A DNA stretch of 64,000 bases from contig NZ_CANMLV010000002.1 of assembly GCF_947498825.1 (NCBI RefSeq), positions 284,601 through 348,600 on the forward strand. The letters run 5' to 3'. Within the stretch, counting starts at the first letter, position 1, and each line of letters begins with the position of its first letter. Below the pieces are notes generated by a model, which was given only the letters and a program-made list of their open reading frames with translations, was not told where the DNA came from and ran no database searches. Shown one piece after another: positions 51,379-60,057 of the stretch. The position numbers and the translations under genes were made by a program. Source of the DNA: an uncultured Cedecea sp. (GTDB lineage: Bacteria; Pseudomonadota; Gammaproteobacteria; Enterobacterales; Enterobacteriaceae).

Positions 51379-51798
51379 ATGAATACCGTGTGTGCCGAAT
51401 GCCAGGCGATTAACCGTCTGCCTGAAGACCGTATTGATGACGGAGCAAAATGTGGGCGTTGCGGACATCAACTGTTTGATGGTGAAGTGGTTAATGCCAC
51501 CGCTGAGACCCTGGATAAACTGCTGAAAGACGACCTGCCCGTAGTGATAGATTTCTGGGCGCCCTGGTGTGGTCCTTGCGTAAATTTTGCCCCTGTTTTT
51601 GAAGATGTTGCCGAAGAACGTAGTGGTAAAGTGCGCTTTGTTAAAGTGAATACCGAAGCAGAACAGGCGCTAAGTGCACGTTTTCGTATCCGCAGCATTC
51701 CCACACTGATGATTTTTAAACAAGGCCAGATGGTCGACATGCTGAATGGTGCGCTGCCAAAAACACATTTTGATAACTGGCTCGACGAAAAGATCTGA
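51379..51798 (+). CDS. trxC: Thioredoxin 2
   Basis: A 139-residue thioredoxin with an N-terminal zinc finger (CAEC and CGRC) and the active site WAPWCGPC (Cys about 64 and 67). The cis-proline IPT motif is present. It reduces cytosolic disulfides and is part of the peroxide response in E. coli. The ATG at 51379 follows GAGG and gives E. coli length; an in-frame TTG four codons upstream is not needed. It is divergent from yfiF. Confidence 0.97.
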   Translation: MNTVCAECQAINRLPEDRIDDGAKCGRCGHQLFDGEVVNATAETLDKLLKDDLPVVIDFWAPWCGPCVNFAPVFEDVAEERSGKVRFVKVNTEAEQALSARFRIRSIPTLMIFKQGQMVDMLNGALPKTHFDNWLDEKI

Positions 51799-51870
51799 AC
51801 CGCAGGGGCATTCCACTGTGCCCCCGCTTATAATCCAGGTTAACATAGCGTTTTTAGACAGAATCCCTTC

Positions 51871-52572
51871 ATGACCGATAATGCTGTTCTTCGCCTTCGG
51901 AGCGAACGTCTTGCGCGGGCGACTCGTCCTTTCCTTGCTCGCGGGAATCGTGTTCTTCGTTGTCAGCGCTGCTTGCTACCACGCAAAAATTGCCTGTGCG
52001 CCAGTATTAAACCGCAAACCTCCCACAGCCGCTTCTGCCTGGTGATGTTTGATACCGAGCCTCTAAAACCCAGTAATACTGGTCGTTTGATTGCCGATAT
52101 TCTTCCTGATACCCAGGCTTTTCAGTGGTCTCGTACTGAACCGCCTGCAGATTTAATCGAATTAGTCGCCAGTGAGAATTATCAGCCTATGGTAGTCTTT
52201 CCGGCGAGTTATGCCGACAGCTCACGTGAAGTGCTCACAGCCCCCCCCACCAGTGGTAAACCACCCCTGTTTATTATGCTTGACGGAACCTGGACTGAAG
52301 CACGAAAAATGTTCCGTAAAAGTCCATACCTGGACGCTCTGCCGGTTATCTCTGTCGATTTAACCACGACCTCAAGCTATCGTTTACGTGCAGCACATGG
52401 TGAGGGACAATACTGTACCGCCGAAGTGGCAGCAACCTTGCTCGAACTGGCGGGTGATATCCAAGCCTCAACGGGTCTGCAGCAACATTTTATTCATTTT
52501 CGTGAGTGTTATTTAGCGGGTAAACCTCACCATCAGGGCAGTATCACAGCAGAGTCGAGCAAAAGCGTTTAG
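51871..52572 (+). CDS. tapT: tRNA-uridine aminocarboxypropyltransferase
   Basis: A 233-residue DTW-domain enzyme (YfiP/TuaA) that transfers the 3-amino-3-carboxypropyl group of SAM to U47 of tRNA. An N-terminal zinc cluster (CQRCLLPRKNCLC, about 31-43) precedes the DTW motif IMLDGTWTEARKM (about 135). Late stretches such as LRAAHGEGQYCTAE agree with the family. It precedes patZ by 32 bp on the same strand, as in E. coli. Confidence 0.93.
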   Translation: MTDNAVLRLRSERLARATRPFLARGNRVLRCQRCLLPRKNCLCASIKPQTSHSRFCLVMFDTEPLKPSNTGRLIADILPDTQAFQWSRTEPPADLIELVASENYQPMVVFPASYADSSREVLTAPPTSGKPPLFIMLDGTWTEARKMFRKSPYLDALPVISVDLTTTSSYRLRAAHGEGQYCTAEVAATLLELAGDIQASTGLQQHFIHFRECYLAGKPHHQGSITAESSKSV

Positions 52573-52604
52573 AATCAGTCAGACATCAGTTGTGGGAGAG
52601 CACT

Positions 52605-55268
52605 GTGAGCCAACGTGGACTGGAAGCGCTACTACGCCCGAAATCAATCGCCGTGATTGGGGCATCAGCCAAAAATCATCGCGCCGGTTATTTAATGATG
52701 CGTAATTTGCTGGCCGGGGGATTTAATGGCCCGATTATGCCAGTGACACCGGCTTACAAGGCGGTTTGCGGGGTACTCGCCTGGCCCAATGTGGCAAGCT
52801 TACCCTTTGCTCCGGACTTAGCGGTTATTTGTACCCATTCGCGTCGTAATCTGGAACTACTCGAAGCCCTGGGAGAGAAAAACTGCAAGGCATGTATCAT
52901 TCTGTCCGCACCTCCGGAACAACTCCCCGAATTGCAGGCAGCTGCGGTACGCTGGCAAATACGCCTGCTGGGTCCTAATAGTCTCGGTTTACTTGCCCCC
53001 TGGCAGGGTCTCAATGCGAGTTTTTCGCCGGTTCCCATTCAAAAAGGTAAACTGGCCTTTATTTCTCAGTCTGCCGCGGTGTCCAATACTATTCTTGATT
53101 GGGCGCAGCAGCGAGAAATTGGCTTCTCCTGGTTTATCGCTCTCGGAGACAGCCTCGATACTGACGTTGATGAACTCCTTGACTATCTGGCCCGGGACAG
53201 CAAAACCAGCGCTATCCTGCTCTACCTGGAACACCTGAGTGATGCCCGGCGTTTTGTTTCCGCCGCCAGAAGTGCCTCGCGTAATAAACCTATTCTGGTG
53301 ATCAAAAGCGGTCGTAGTGCAAAAGCACAGGCCCTGCTAAAAACCCATCCAGGACTCGATGCTGCATGGGATGCCGCGATTCAACGTGCCGGTTTGCTAC
53401 GGGTGAAAGATACGCATGAACTGTTTTCTGCAGTGGAAACCCTGAGCCATATGCGCCCGTTACGTGGTGAAAGATTGATGATTATCAGCAACGGTGCTGC
53501 GCCTGCCGCACTGGCACTGGATGAACTTGAGCGCCGTAACGGAAAACTCGCCACGTTAAGTGAGCAAACATTAAACCATCTACGGGAAGCATTACCCGCC
53601 AGTGTGGAACTGGGTAACCCTATTGATTTACGTGATGATGCGACGTCTGAACGTTATCTACAGGCCGTTAAAGTCTTGCTGGATAGTCAGGAAATTGATG
53701 CCCTGATGATTATCCACGCTCCAAGCGCAGTCGCACCTGGTACTGCCAGCGCTCAGGCACTGATCGAGTTATTACGCAGCCATCCACGCAGTAAGTATCT
53801 CAGCATCATCACTAACTGGTGTGGGGAGTTCTCTTCTCAGGAAGCCCGGCGTTTATTCAGTGATGCCGGTATTCCTACCTACCGCACGCCTGAAGGCACT
53901 ATCACCGCCTTTATGCATATGGTCGAATATCGCCGTAACCAGAAACAATTACGTGAAACCCCTGCGCTGCCGGCCAATTTAACCGCCAATGCCAATACTA
54001 CCCATAATCTGATTCAGCAGGCGATGCAGGAAGGCGTCACTATGCTGGATACTCATGAAGTCAAACCGATTCTCGAAGCTTATGGCTTAACCACTCTACC
54101 CACCTGGATTGCCAGTGATAGCGCTGAAGCGGTGTATATCGCGGAACAAATTGGTTATCCGGTGGCGCTAAAATTACGCTCTCCGGATATTCCGCATAAA
54201 TCGGATGTCCAGGGCGTGATGTTATACCTGAGGACTGCTCGTGAAGTTCAACAGGCAGCCGAAGCGATTATTGACAGGGTAAAAATGACCTGGCCTCAGG
54301 CACGTATCCATGGCTTGCTGGTCCAGGGAATGGCGAACCGTGCTGGTGCTCAAGAACTGCGTGTCGTGGTCGAGCATGACCCTATCTTTGGCCCGTTGAT
54401 CATGCTGGGTGAAGGGGGCGTCGACTGGCGTCCTAATCAGCAGGCGGCCGTTGCGTTGCCGCCGTTAAATATGAATCTGGCACGCTATTTAGTTATCCAG
54501 GCGATTAAAATGGATAAAATTCGTAGCCGAAGTGCGTTACGTCCGTTGGATATCACAGGGTTGAGTACCTTGCTGGTTCAGGTATCGAATCTGATTATTG
54601 ATTGCCCGGAAATTACCCGTCTCGATATTCATCCCTTGCTGGCTACCGGTGATGAGTTTACGCTGCTGGATGTCACACTTGAACTGGCCCCTTTCCAGGG
54701 CGATGCAGATGCACGTCTTGCAATACGTCCCTACCCACATCAGCTTGAAGAGTCTGTTCAGCTTAAGAACGGCGAATATTGTTTATTCCGTCCGATCCTT
54801 CCTGAAGATGAGCCTTTATTACAGCAATTTATTGCCAAAGTCACAAAAGAAGATCTGTACTATCGTTACTTTAATGAAATCAACGAATTTACCCACGATG
54901 ATTTAGCCAATATGACACAGATAGATTACGATCGTGAAATGGCATTTGTGGCTATTCGTCAGAGTGCTGACAAAATGGAGATCCTCGGCGTGACTCGGGC
55001 TATTTCAGATCCCGATAATCTTGATGCAGAATTCGCGGTACTGGTTCGTTCTGACTTGAAGGGTTTAGGGCTGGGCCGTCGGTTACTGGAAAAATTGATC
55101 ATCTATACTCGAGAACACGGGCTGGAAAAGCTCAACGGCATCACCATGCCAAACAATCGTGGCATGATAACTCTGGCCCGTAAGCTTGGTTTTATCGTTG
55201 ATATTCAGCTAGAAGACGGCATTGTCAGTTTGACGTTACCCTTAGCTAAAATTGAGGCTAGACAATAA
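52605..55268 (+). CDS. patZ: Protein lysine acetyltransferase PatZ (Pka/YfiQ)
   Basis: An 887-residue acetyl-CoA-dependent protein lysine acetyltransferase; acetyl-CoA synthetase is a known target. An N-terminal CoA-binding Rossmann domain (SIAVIGASAKNHRAGY) is followed by succinyl-CoA-synthetase-like and ATP-grasp domains (LKLRSPDIPHKSDVQGV). The C-terminal GNAT domain (about 730-887) has VLVRSDLKGLGLGRRLL. I start at the GTG at 52605 (GGGAG six bases upstream), which gives the family start SQRGLEALLRP; a TTG five codons earlier is possible. Confidence 0.95.
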   Translation: MSQRGLEALLRPKSIAVIGASAKNHRAGYLMMRNLLAGGFNGPIMPVTPAYKAVCGVLAWPNVASLPFAPDLAVICTHSRRNLELLEALGEKNCKACIILSAPPEQLPELQAAAVRWQIRLLGPNSLGLLAPWQGLNASFSPVPIQKGKLAFISQSAAVSNTILDWAQQREIGFSWFIALGDSLDTDVDELLDYLARDSKTSAILLYLEHLSDARRFVSAARSASRNKPILVIKSGRSAKAQALLKTHPGLDAAWDAAIQRAGLLRVKDTHELFSAVETLSHMRPLRGERLMIISNGAAPAALALDELERRNGKLATLSEQTLNHLREALPASVELGNPIDLRDDATSERYLQAVKVLLDSQEIDALMIIHAPSAVAPGTASAQALIELLRSHPRSKYLSIITNWCGEFSSQEARRLFSDAGIPTYRTPEGTITAFMHMVEYRRNQKQLRETPALPANLTANANTTHNLIQQAMQEGVTMLDTHEVKPILEAYGLTTLPTWIASDSAEAVYIAEQIGYPVALKLRSPDIPHKSDVQGVMLYLRTAREVQQAAEAIIDRVKMTWPQARIHGLLVQGMANRAGAQELRVVVEHDPIFGPLIMLGEGGVDWRPNQQAAVALPPLNMNLARYLVIQAIKMDKIRSRSALRPLDITGLSTLLVQVSNLIIDCPEITRLDIHPLLATGDEFTLLDVTLELAPFQGDADARLAIRPYPHQLEESVQLKNGEYCLFRPILPEDEPLLQQFIAKVTKEDLYYRYFNEINEFTHDDLANMTQIDYDREMAFVAIRQSADKMEILGVTRAISDPDNLDAEFAVLVRSDLKGLGLGRRLLEKLIIYTREHGLEKLNGITMPNNRGMITLARKLGFIVDIQLEDGIVSLTLPLAKIEARQ

Positions 55269-55351
55269 AGTACGGTAAAACCGCATCACATTGTCAGATA
55301 GTAGTGATATTATCAGCAAGTTATGACATCTGGATTTTCAGAAGGCCATCC

Positions 55352-55387
55352 ATGAACAGAGAAGATATGCACTGTGATGTTGTCTAA
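55352..55387 (+). CDS. Possible 11-codon upstream ORF overlapping pssA
   Basis: ATG at 55352 opens a frame of 11 codons (MNREDMHCDVV) with AAGG seven bases upstream. Its stop lies 8 bp inside pssA in another frame, so translation could couple to or interfere with pssA initiation. There is no conservation information in the window. Confidence 0.25.
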   Translation: MNREDMHCDVV

Positions 55388-56732
55388 ATTTAAACGATAT
55401 AAACATCAGCAACACCTTGCTCAGTTACCTAAGCTTTCTCAATCGGTTGATGATGTAAAAACCCTTTTCTCCCCGGCTGAGTTCAGAGAGACGTTGTTGC
55501 GTGAAATTACCAATGCAAGAAAGCGTATCACTATTGTCGCACTCTATCTGGAACAGGATGAGGCGGGTCAAGGTATCCTTTCTGCGCTGTATCAGGCAAA
55601 GCAGCAACATCCTGAGCTCAATGTCACCATTCTGGTGGACTGGCATCGTGCACAGCGCGGACGCATTGGTGTTGAAGCAACCAACACCAATGCGGACTGG
55701 TATCACCGTATGGCTGAGCAGCACCCGGATATCGATATTCCGGTTTATGGTGTACCGGTAAATACCCGGGAAGCACTGGGTGTGTTGCACTTTAAAGGCT
55801 TTATTATCGATGACTCGGTCGTTTACAGCGGCGCCAGCATTAATGATGTCTACCTGCATCAGCAGGATAAATATCGCTATGATCGTTATCATATCATTCA
55901 TAACTCTAAGCTGGCTGATACGGTATCTGACTGGATCCATCAATATCTGATCCGTGGCCGTGCCGTACACCGACTCGACTCACCTTTACGGCCCAAAAGT
56001 CCGGATATTAAAAGTGATATCCGCCAGTACCGTCAGGAGCTGCGTGATACCGGTTTTACCTTCGAGGGGGATGCTGATAACGACAGCCTGGCGATTACAC
56101 CTTTAGTGGGTCTGGGTAAAACCAGCAATCTGAATAAGGTGATATCGCATTTAATTCCCAGTACTGAGCATAAACTGGTTATTTGCACACCTTATTTCAA
56201 CCTGCCAGCCGTACTGGTTCGCAGTATCATCAAGCTGTTGCGTGAAGGTAAACAGGTAGAAATTATCGTCGGTGATAAAACCGCGAATGATTTTTATATT
56301 CCTGAAGATCAGCCTTTTAAGATTATCGGCGCACTCCCTTATCTTTATGAAATTAACTTACGTCGCTTCCTTAGCCGCCTGCAATATTATGTCAGCAGTG
56401 AACAGCTGACCGTACGACTGTGGAAAGATGAGGATAATAGCTATCACTTAAAAGGGATGTGGGTAGACGATAAATGGATGTTGCTGACAGGCAATAATCT
56501 TAACCCGAGAGCCTGGCGTCTGGACTTAGAAAATGCTTTGTTGATCCATGATCCTAAGCAAGAATTGGCTGAACTACGGATAAAAGAACTTGATCTGATA
56601 CGCACGCATACCACGATTGTGCATCATTACCGTGATCTTGAGAGTATCGCCGAGTATCCGGTGAAAGTTCGTAAGTTAATTCGCCGTCTGCGCCGTATTC
56701 GTGTTGATCGATTGATTAGCAGGATCCTCTAG
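55377..56732 (+). CDS. pssA: CDP-diacylglycerol-serine O-phosphatidyltransferase
   Basis: A 451-residue phosphatidylserine synthase, E. coli length, a peripheral membrane enzyme of the phospholipase D superfamily. Two HKD motifs are visible: LHFKGFIIDDSVVYSG (about 133) and HLKGMWVDDKWML (about 357). It makes phosphatidylserine, the precursor of phosphatidylethanolamine. The C-terminal basic stretch (VRKLIRRLRRIRVDRLISRIL-like) probably binds acidic lipid. The ATG at 55377 was chosen over an adjacent upstream GTG to match the family. Confidence 0.97.
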   Translation: MLSKFKRYKHQQHLAQLPKLSQSVDDVKTLFSPAEFRETLLREITNARKRITIVALYLEQDEAGQGILSALYQAKQQHPELNVTILVDWHRAQRGRIGVEATNTNADWYHRMAEQHPDIDIPVYGVPVNTREALGVLHFKGFIIDDSVVYSGASINDVYLHQQDKYRYDRYHIIHNSKLADTVSDWIHQYLIRGRAVHRLDSPLRPKSPDIKSDIRQYRQELRDTGFTFEGDADNDSLAITPLVGLGKTSNLNKVISHLIPSTEHKLVICTPYFNLPAVLVRSIIKLLREGKQVEIIVGDKTANDFYIPEDQPFKIIGALPYLYEINLRRFLSRLQYYVSSEQLTVRLWKDEDNSYHLKGMWVDDKWMLLTGNNLNPRAWRLDLENALLIHDPKQELAELRIKELDLIRTHTTIVHHYRDLESIAEYPVKVRKLIRRLRRIRVDRLISRIL

Positions 56733-56760
56733 CGCCAGAACGATGAAAAGATAATTATTA

Positions 56761-56787
56761 AAAACCCTGTCACACAGGGTTTTTTTA
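56761..56787 (+). terminator. pssA intrinsic terminator
   Basis: AAACCCTG pairs with CAGGGTTT (8 bp, 5-base loop), followed by seven or more T on the plus strand, in the 70-bp gap before yfiM. Confidence 0.87.
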
Positions 56788-56802
56788 TCTCTGAGGTTTA
56801 CG

Positions 56803-57126
56803 ATGAAGCGACTGATACTCCCCGCTGTTTTTTTACTTGCAGGCTGTAGCCATACCGCCAACGACAGATGGAGCGGTCAGGATAAAGCCCAACACTTTAT
56901 TGCCTCTGCGATCCTGACAGCAGCAGGCAGTGAAGTAGCACAGCGGCAAGGGTCGAGTTCTGTACGTAGCGCCAATATCGGCTTTCTTTTCTCCGTTTCT
57001 CTGGGTGCAACAAAAGAATTATGGGACAGCCGTCCGGCAGGAACCGGATGGAGCTGGAAAGATTTTGTCTGGGATGTAGCAGGTGCCGCAACGGGATATA
57101 CCGTCTGGCGGCTCGCCAACGAATAA
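56803..57126 (+). CDS. yfiM: Lipoprotein YfiM
   Basis: A 107-residue lipoprotein, E. coli length, function unknown. The lipobox is LLAGC (Cys about 15). The mature part has [39 protein letters not shown] and a hydrophobic end, as in DUF2279 proteins. The start is preceded by GAGG, and the pssA terminator lies just upstream, so it is probably expressed from its own promoter or by read-through. Confidence 0.92.
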   Translation: MKRLILPAVFLLAGCSHTANDRWSGQDKAQHFIASAILTAAGSEVAQRQGSSSVRSANIGFLFSVSLGATKELWDSRPAGTGWSWKDFVWDVAGAATGYTVWRLANE

Positions 57127-57237
57127 ACCCTGTATCTTGCACATTTATATAAATGAACTGTGCACACTCAGCTTTATCTGTGTCTCATTACATTACTGGT
57201 TGTTGCTACAAAGTGAGAGGAAAATTGCCCCATCTAA

Positions 57238-57360
57238 CCGAAATAATTTGAGTTACTTATAGGGGCAGAGCAAAGCGTGACAATGAATGCAGACAGACTC
57301 AGTGATTCGCCACGCAAGGCTCCAGCAACCCTAAATAACTTGAAATATGGCGGGTATAAA
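57238..57360. repeat. Dispersed intergenic inverted repeat, copy C
   Basis: A roughly 120-bp element with inverted ends (AAATAATTTGAGTTACTT at left, AATAACTTGAAATATGGC at right) and the shared core AGTGATTCGCC. It lies between yfiM and the flavoprotein gene, exactly at the edge of the AT-rich accessory block. Confidence 0.68.
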
Positions 57361-57386
57361 TTTAAAAAATAGAGAACAAATTAGAA

Positions 57387-58595
57387 TCAAGGTACGATAA
57401 CAAAATCCGGATTAGCGATAGCAAATGCGGCTTCACGATCTGCTGCTGGTGGGTAAATCCAAATCGTATTAATTTCTTGTTTGATTTTTTTTGCTTCTTC
57501 GCCAATAACACGGACCTGTCGATCCCAGCCTTCTGCATAAAGCGCACCCCATGCACCTAAATCCAGGCAAGTTACATATTTAGGCTGGCTATAGGGGTGC
57601 AATGGAAGATCAACTAATTCTGCAGCAGCATTATGGCCTGCAACACGACCAAGACTCATCGCATGCTGACATGACATCACATTGAAATTACCGATCTCGT
57701 CTGTTGGTACTTTCACTGTGTCGCCGGTAACGAAAATATTTTTAGCGCCGGGCGCGTGCAAGAATGCATCACCAAGTACACGCCCGAGATGATCTTTTTC
57801 ACCAGAGAGCTGAGCTGTAAGTCGGCTTGCACGCATTCCTGCCGTCCAGATGACGGTATTAGCTGCGATTTCTTCCCCTGTTGACAAGGTTACTCCAGAG
57901 CCATTGACTGCTGTTACTTTTGCATTTGCTTTACCTTCAATACCGAGCTCTGTTAAGGCATTTTGAATAATAAGTGCCGCTTCACTTCCCATTCCTGCGC
58001 CGATATCTGGTGCCGTATCTATAATGACAACACGAACTGTTTGATCCTCCCCCAAAATATTACGTAAACGTGCAGGCATTTCAGTCGCAGTTTCAAGACC
58101 TGTCAGCCCACCGCCAGCAACAACAACGGTATTACGGGCAGCAGTGTTTGGCTGGCCATGCAAGTTTTTTAAATGTTGTTCCAGTTTTTTGGCATCATTC
58201 AGATCGCTGACACTGAATGCATATTCTGCAAGACCTGGAACGTCAGGCGTGAATACAGTACTACCTGTTGCTAAAACAAAGCGGTCGTATTCAATTATCT
58301 CTTGTTCACCACTTATTTTTTTTACTATGACCGTTTGAGTTTTATCATTAATACTTTCAACTAAACCGGCAATATGTTTAACACCAACAGCATTCAACAA
58401 TGGTAAAATATCCGGATCCATATTATCAAGAGACTGCTCATAGAGTCGGGGACGAATCACAACATTAGGCGCTGGAGATACCATAAGTACCTCGATTTCA
58501 TTTTCTTGATCAGCTAATACAATAGCTCTTTTTGCAGATATCGCAGCCCATAAGCCTGCGAACCCAGAACCCGCTACGACAATACGCTTATTCAT
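57387..58595 (-). CDS. NDH-2-like NAD(P)/FAD-dependent oxidoreductase
   Basis: A 402-residue two-dinucleotide-binding flavoprotein. The FAD motif VVAGSGFAGLWAA (about 5-17) and ATGS (about 110) are followed by the NAD(P) motif VVVAGGGLTGLETA (about 157-170) and the second FAD motif IFVTGDT (about 290). There is no C-terminal membrane helix as in E. coli Ndh. It may be a type II NADH:quinone reductase or a quinone/dye reductase. It is oriented like the efflux genes, 428 bp downstream of them, and has similar AT-leaning codon use, suggesting common acquisition. Confidence 0.82.
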   Translation of the reverse strand: MNKRIVVAGSGFAGLWAAISAKRAIVLADQENEIEVLMVSPAPNVVIRPRLYEQSLDNMDPDILPLLNAVGVKHIAGLVESINDKTQTVIVKKISGEQEIIEYDRFVLATGSTVFTPDVPGLAEYAFSVSDLNDAKKLEQHLKNLHGQPNTAARNTVVVAGGGLTGLETATEMPARLRNILGEDQTVRVVIIDTAPDIGAGMGSEAALIIQNALTELGIEGKANAKVTAVNGSGVTLSTGEEIAANTVIWTAGMRASRLTAQLSGEKDHLGRVLGDAFLHAPGAKNIFVTGDTVKVPTDEIGNFNVMSCQHAMSLGRVAGHNAAAELVDLPLHPYSQPKYVTCLDLGAWGALYAEGWDRQVRVIGEEAKKIKQEINTIWIYPPAADREAAFAIANPDFVIVP

Positions 58596-58727
58596 AAGAC
58601 TTTATCCTTTCAAAAAATCAGGTGGTTTATTGTTTAAATGCTCAATATAAAATTCAGAATGAGCAAATTTTTCTGACAGAACGATAAGCCAGAGACAAAT
58701 AGTTTATTAACGAATCACTATAACTAT

Positions 58728-58760
58728 AAAAACATCAACCCAAAAATACGGGATGTTTTT
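58728..58760. terminator. Hairpin with T runs on both sides
   Basis: AAAAACAT pairs with ATGTTTTT, and an inner CCC pairs with GGG across a CAA bulge. The plus strand continues ATTTTCT and the minus strand ATAGTT. It probably closes the minus-strand efflux operon, about 260 bp after its last stop. Confidence 0.5.
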
Positions 58761-59023
58761 ATTTTCTCTTGAACATCATTCACCTTTCATTCATACATTT
58801 ACCAACATCATCAAAATATCCCTTACCAATTTCATAGTTATTCAAAGCCTCATATTCAATAATGCAGATAAAATTCAACAGGCAATTCACTCATACTTGA
58901 TGAATAGAAAAGTTATTACTCAAGTTACATTGCTGATTTCCAATAATCACATTCCTTTCTGCTTTGAAAAAAACACTAAAACAGACGACATACATCATAA
59001 TTTACTAACGTTTGTCAGACTTC
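58761..59023. other. AT-rich spacer after the efflux operon
   Basis: No gene supported. A 95-codon plus-strand frame spans it, but starts inside the hairpin, lacks a ribosome site, and runs into the HlyD gene on the other strand. It may be decayed DNA. Confidence 0.4.
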
Positions 59024-60055
59024 CTATTCTGTATAGATAGTGGTTATAGCAGACATTCCAACTTTCAGTTTCTCTTGTTCAGGCTGATTTGGGGTTAAAT
59101 GGATATGCACAGGTAAACGTTGAACAATTTTTGTAAAATTCCCAGTAGCATTGCTAGGTGCAACTGCGGCATAGCTATTACCACTAGCAGGAGCAATACT
59201 TTCGACAACCCCAGTAAATGTGTGCCCTGGTAATGCATCAACACGAATATCAACAGTTTGTCCGATTGCGACATGAGCGAGTTGTGTTTCACGATAATTT
59301 GCAAGAATATAAATTGAATCCAAAGGAACAATTGCTAATAGTGGTTTTCCTGTATTAGCATAAGAACCAACACGAATTGTTTTTTGCCCAATAATTCCAT
59401 TCACTGGAGCATATATCTTTGTGTAAGAAAGCTTTAATTCAGCTGCAGATTGCGCTGCTTTCGCCAGAGAAAGCGTTGCCTCAGCCTTTTCCAGATCAGC
59501 TTGAATAATTGATGTTTGCTGCTGAGTAGCCGCATAGTTAGTTTTACTTTTTATCAAATTGGCTTGTTGAATATTAAGCTGAGTATCTGCTTGTTGCATA
59601 GCTTGTACTGTACCAGAACCATCACGAGCTAAATTACGATAACGTTCTGCATTTATTTTTGCTAATTTCAAAGTTTCTTCATCAGTTTGTGTGACTATTT
59701 TAGCTTGTTGAATTTTAAGTTCTTGCTGCGCGAGATGTGCTTGCAAATTTTTAATACTGGCTTGCGCACTGATAACCTGAGCTTTAGCAATATTTAATGC
59801 AATAACAAAATCACGATCATCTATTGTTGCAAGTAACTGACCTTGTTTAATATATTGATTATCGCGGACATACACCTTCACTATATTTCCAGATACTTGA
59901 GGTGATACAACCGTAAAATCAGCTTGTACATAAGCATCATCTGTTGATTGTAATCTTGCATCTGATTCAGGGCGATTTAAATACAGAACTATTGCAATGG
60001 TGACAATCAGACATAAGATAGAAAGAATAAATTTTGTTTTTTTGTGTAATGTCAT
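59024..60055 (-). CDS. HlyD/EmrA-family efflux adaptor
   Basis: A 343-residue periplasmic membrane-fusion protein. One N-terminal membrane anchor (about 8-26) is followed by DDAYVQADFTVVSPQVSGNIVKVYVRDNQYIKQGQ, the lipoyl half motif (landmark SPQVSGNI). A coiled-coil hairpin (about 85-210) is rich in A, Q and K, and the second lipoyl half is YAPVNGIIGQKTIRVG. It links the MFS pump to the outer-membrane factor encoded upstream. It follows the MFS gene by 2 bp, third in the minus-strand operon. Confidence 0.92.
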   Translation of the reverse strand: MTLHKKTKFILSILCLIVTIAIVLYLNRPESDARLQSTDDAYVQADFTVVSPQVSGNIVKVYVRDNQYIKQGQLLATIDDRDFVIALNIAKAQVISAQASIKNLQAHLAQQELKIQQAKIVTQTDEETLKLAKINAERYRNLARDGSGTVQAMQQADTQLNIQQANLIKSKTNYAATQQQTSIIQADLEKAEATLSLAKAAQSAAELKLSYTKIYAPVNGIIGQKTIRVGSYANTGKPLLAIVPLDSIYILANYRETQLAHVAIGQTVDIRVDALPGHTFTGVVESIAPASGNSYAAVAPSNATGNFTKIVQRLPVHIHLTPNQPEQEKLKVGMSAITTIYTE

Positions 60056-60057
60056 AA

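Noticed and set aside
55374..55376. GTG directly before the pssA ATG as start
   Set aside because: The family begins MLSKFKR, which matches the ATG at 55377.
58753..59040. 95-codon plus-strand frame between the flavoprotein and HlyD genes
   Set aside because: It starts inside a terminator-like hairpin, has no ribosome site, overlaps the end of the HlyD gene and has only AT-driven composition.
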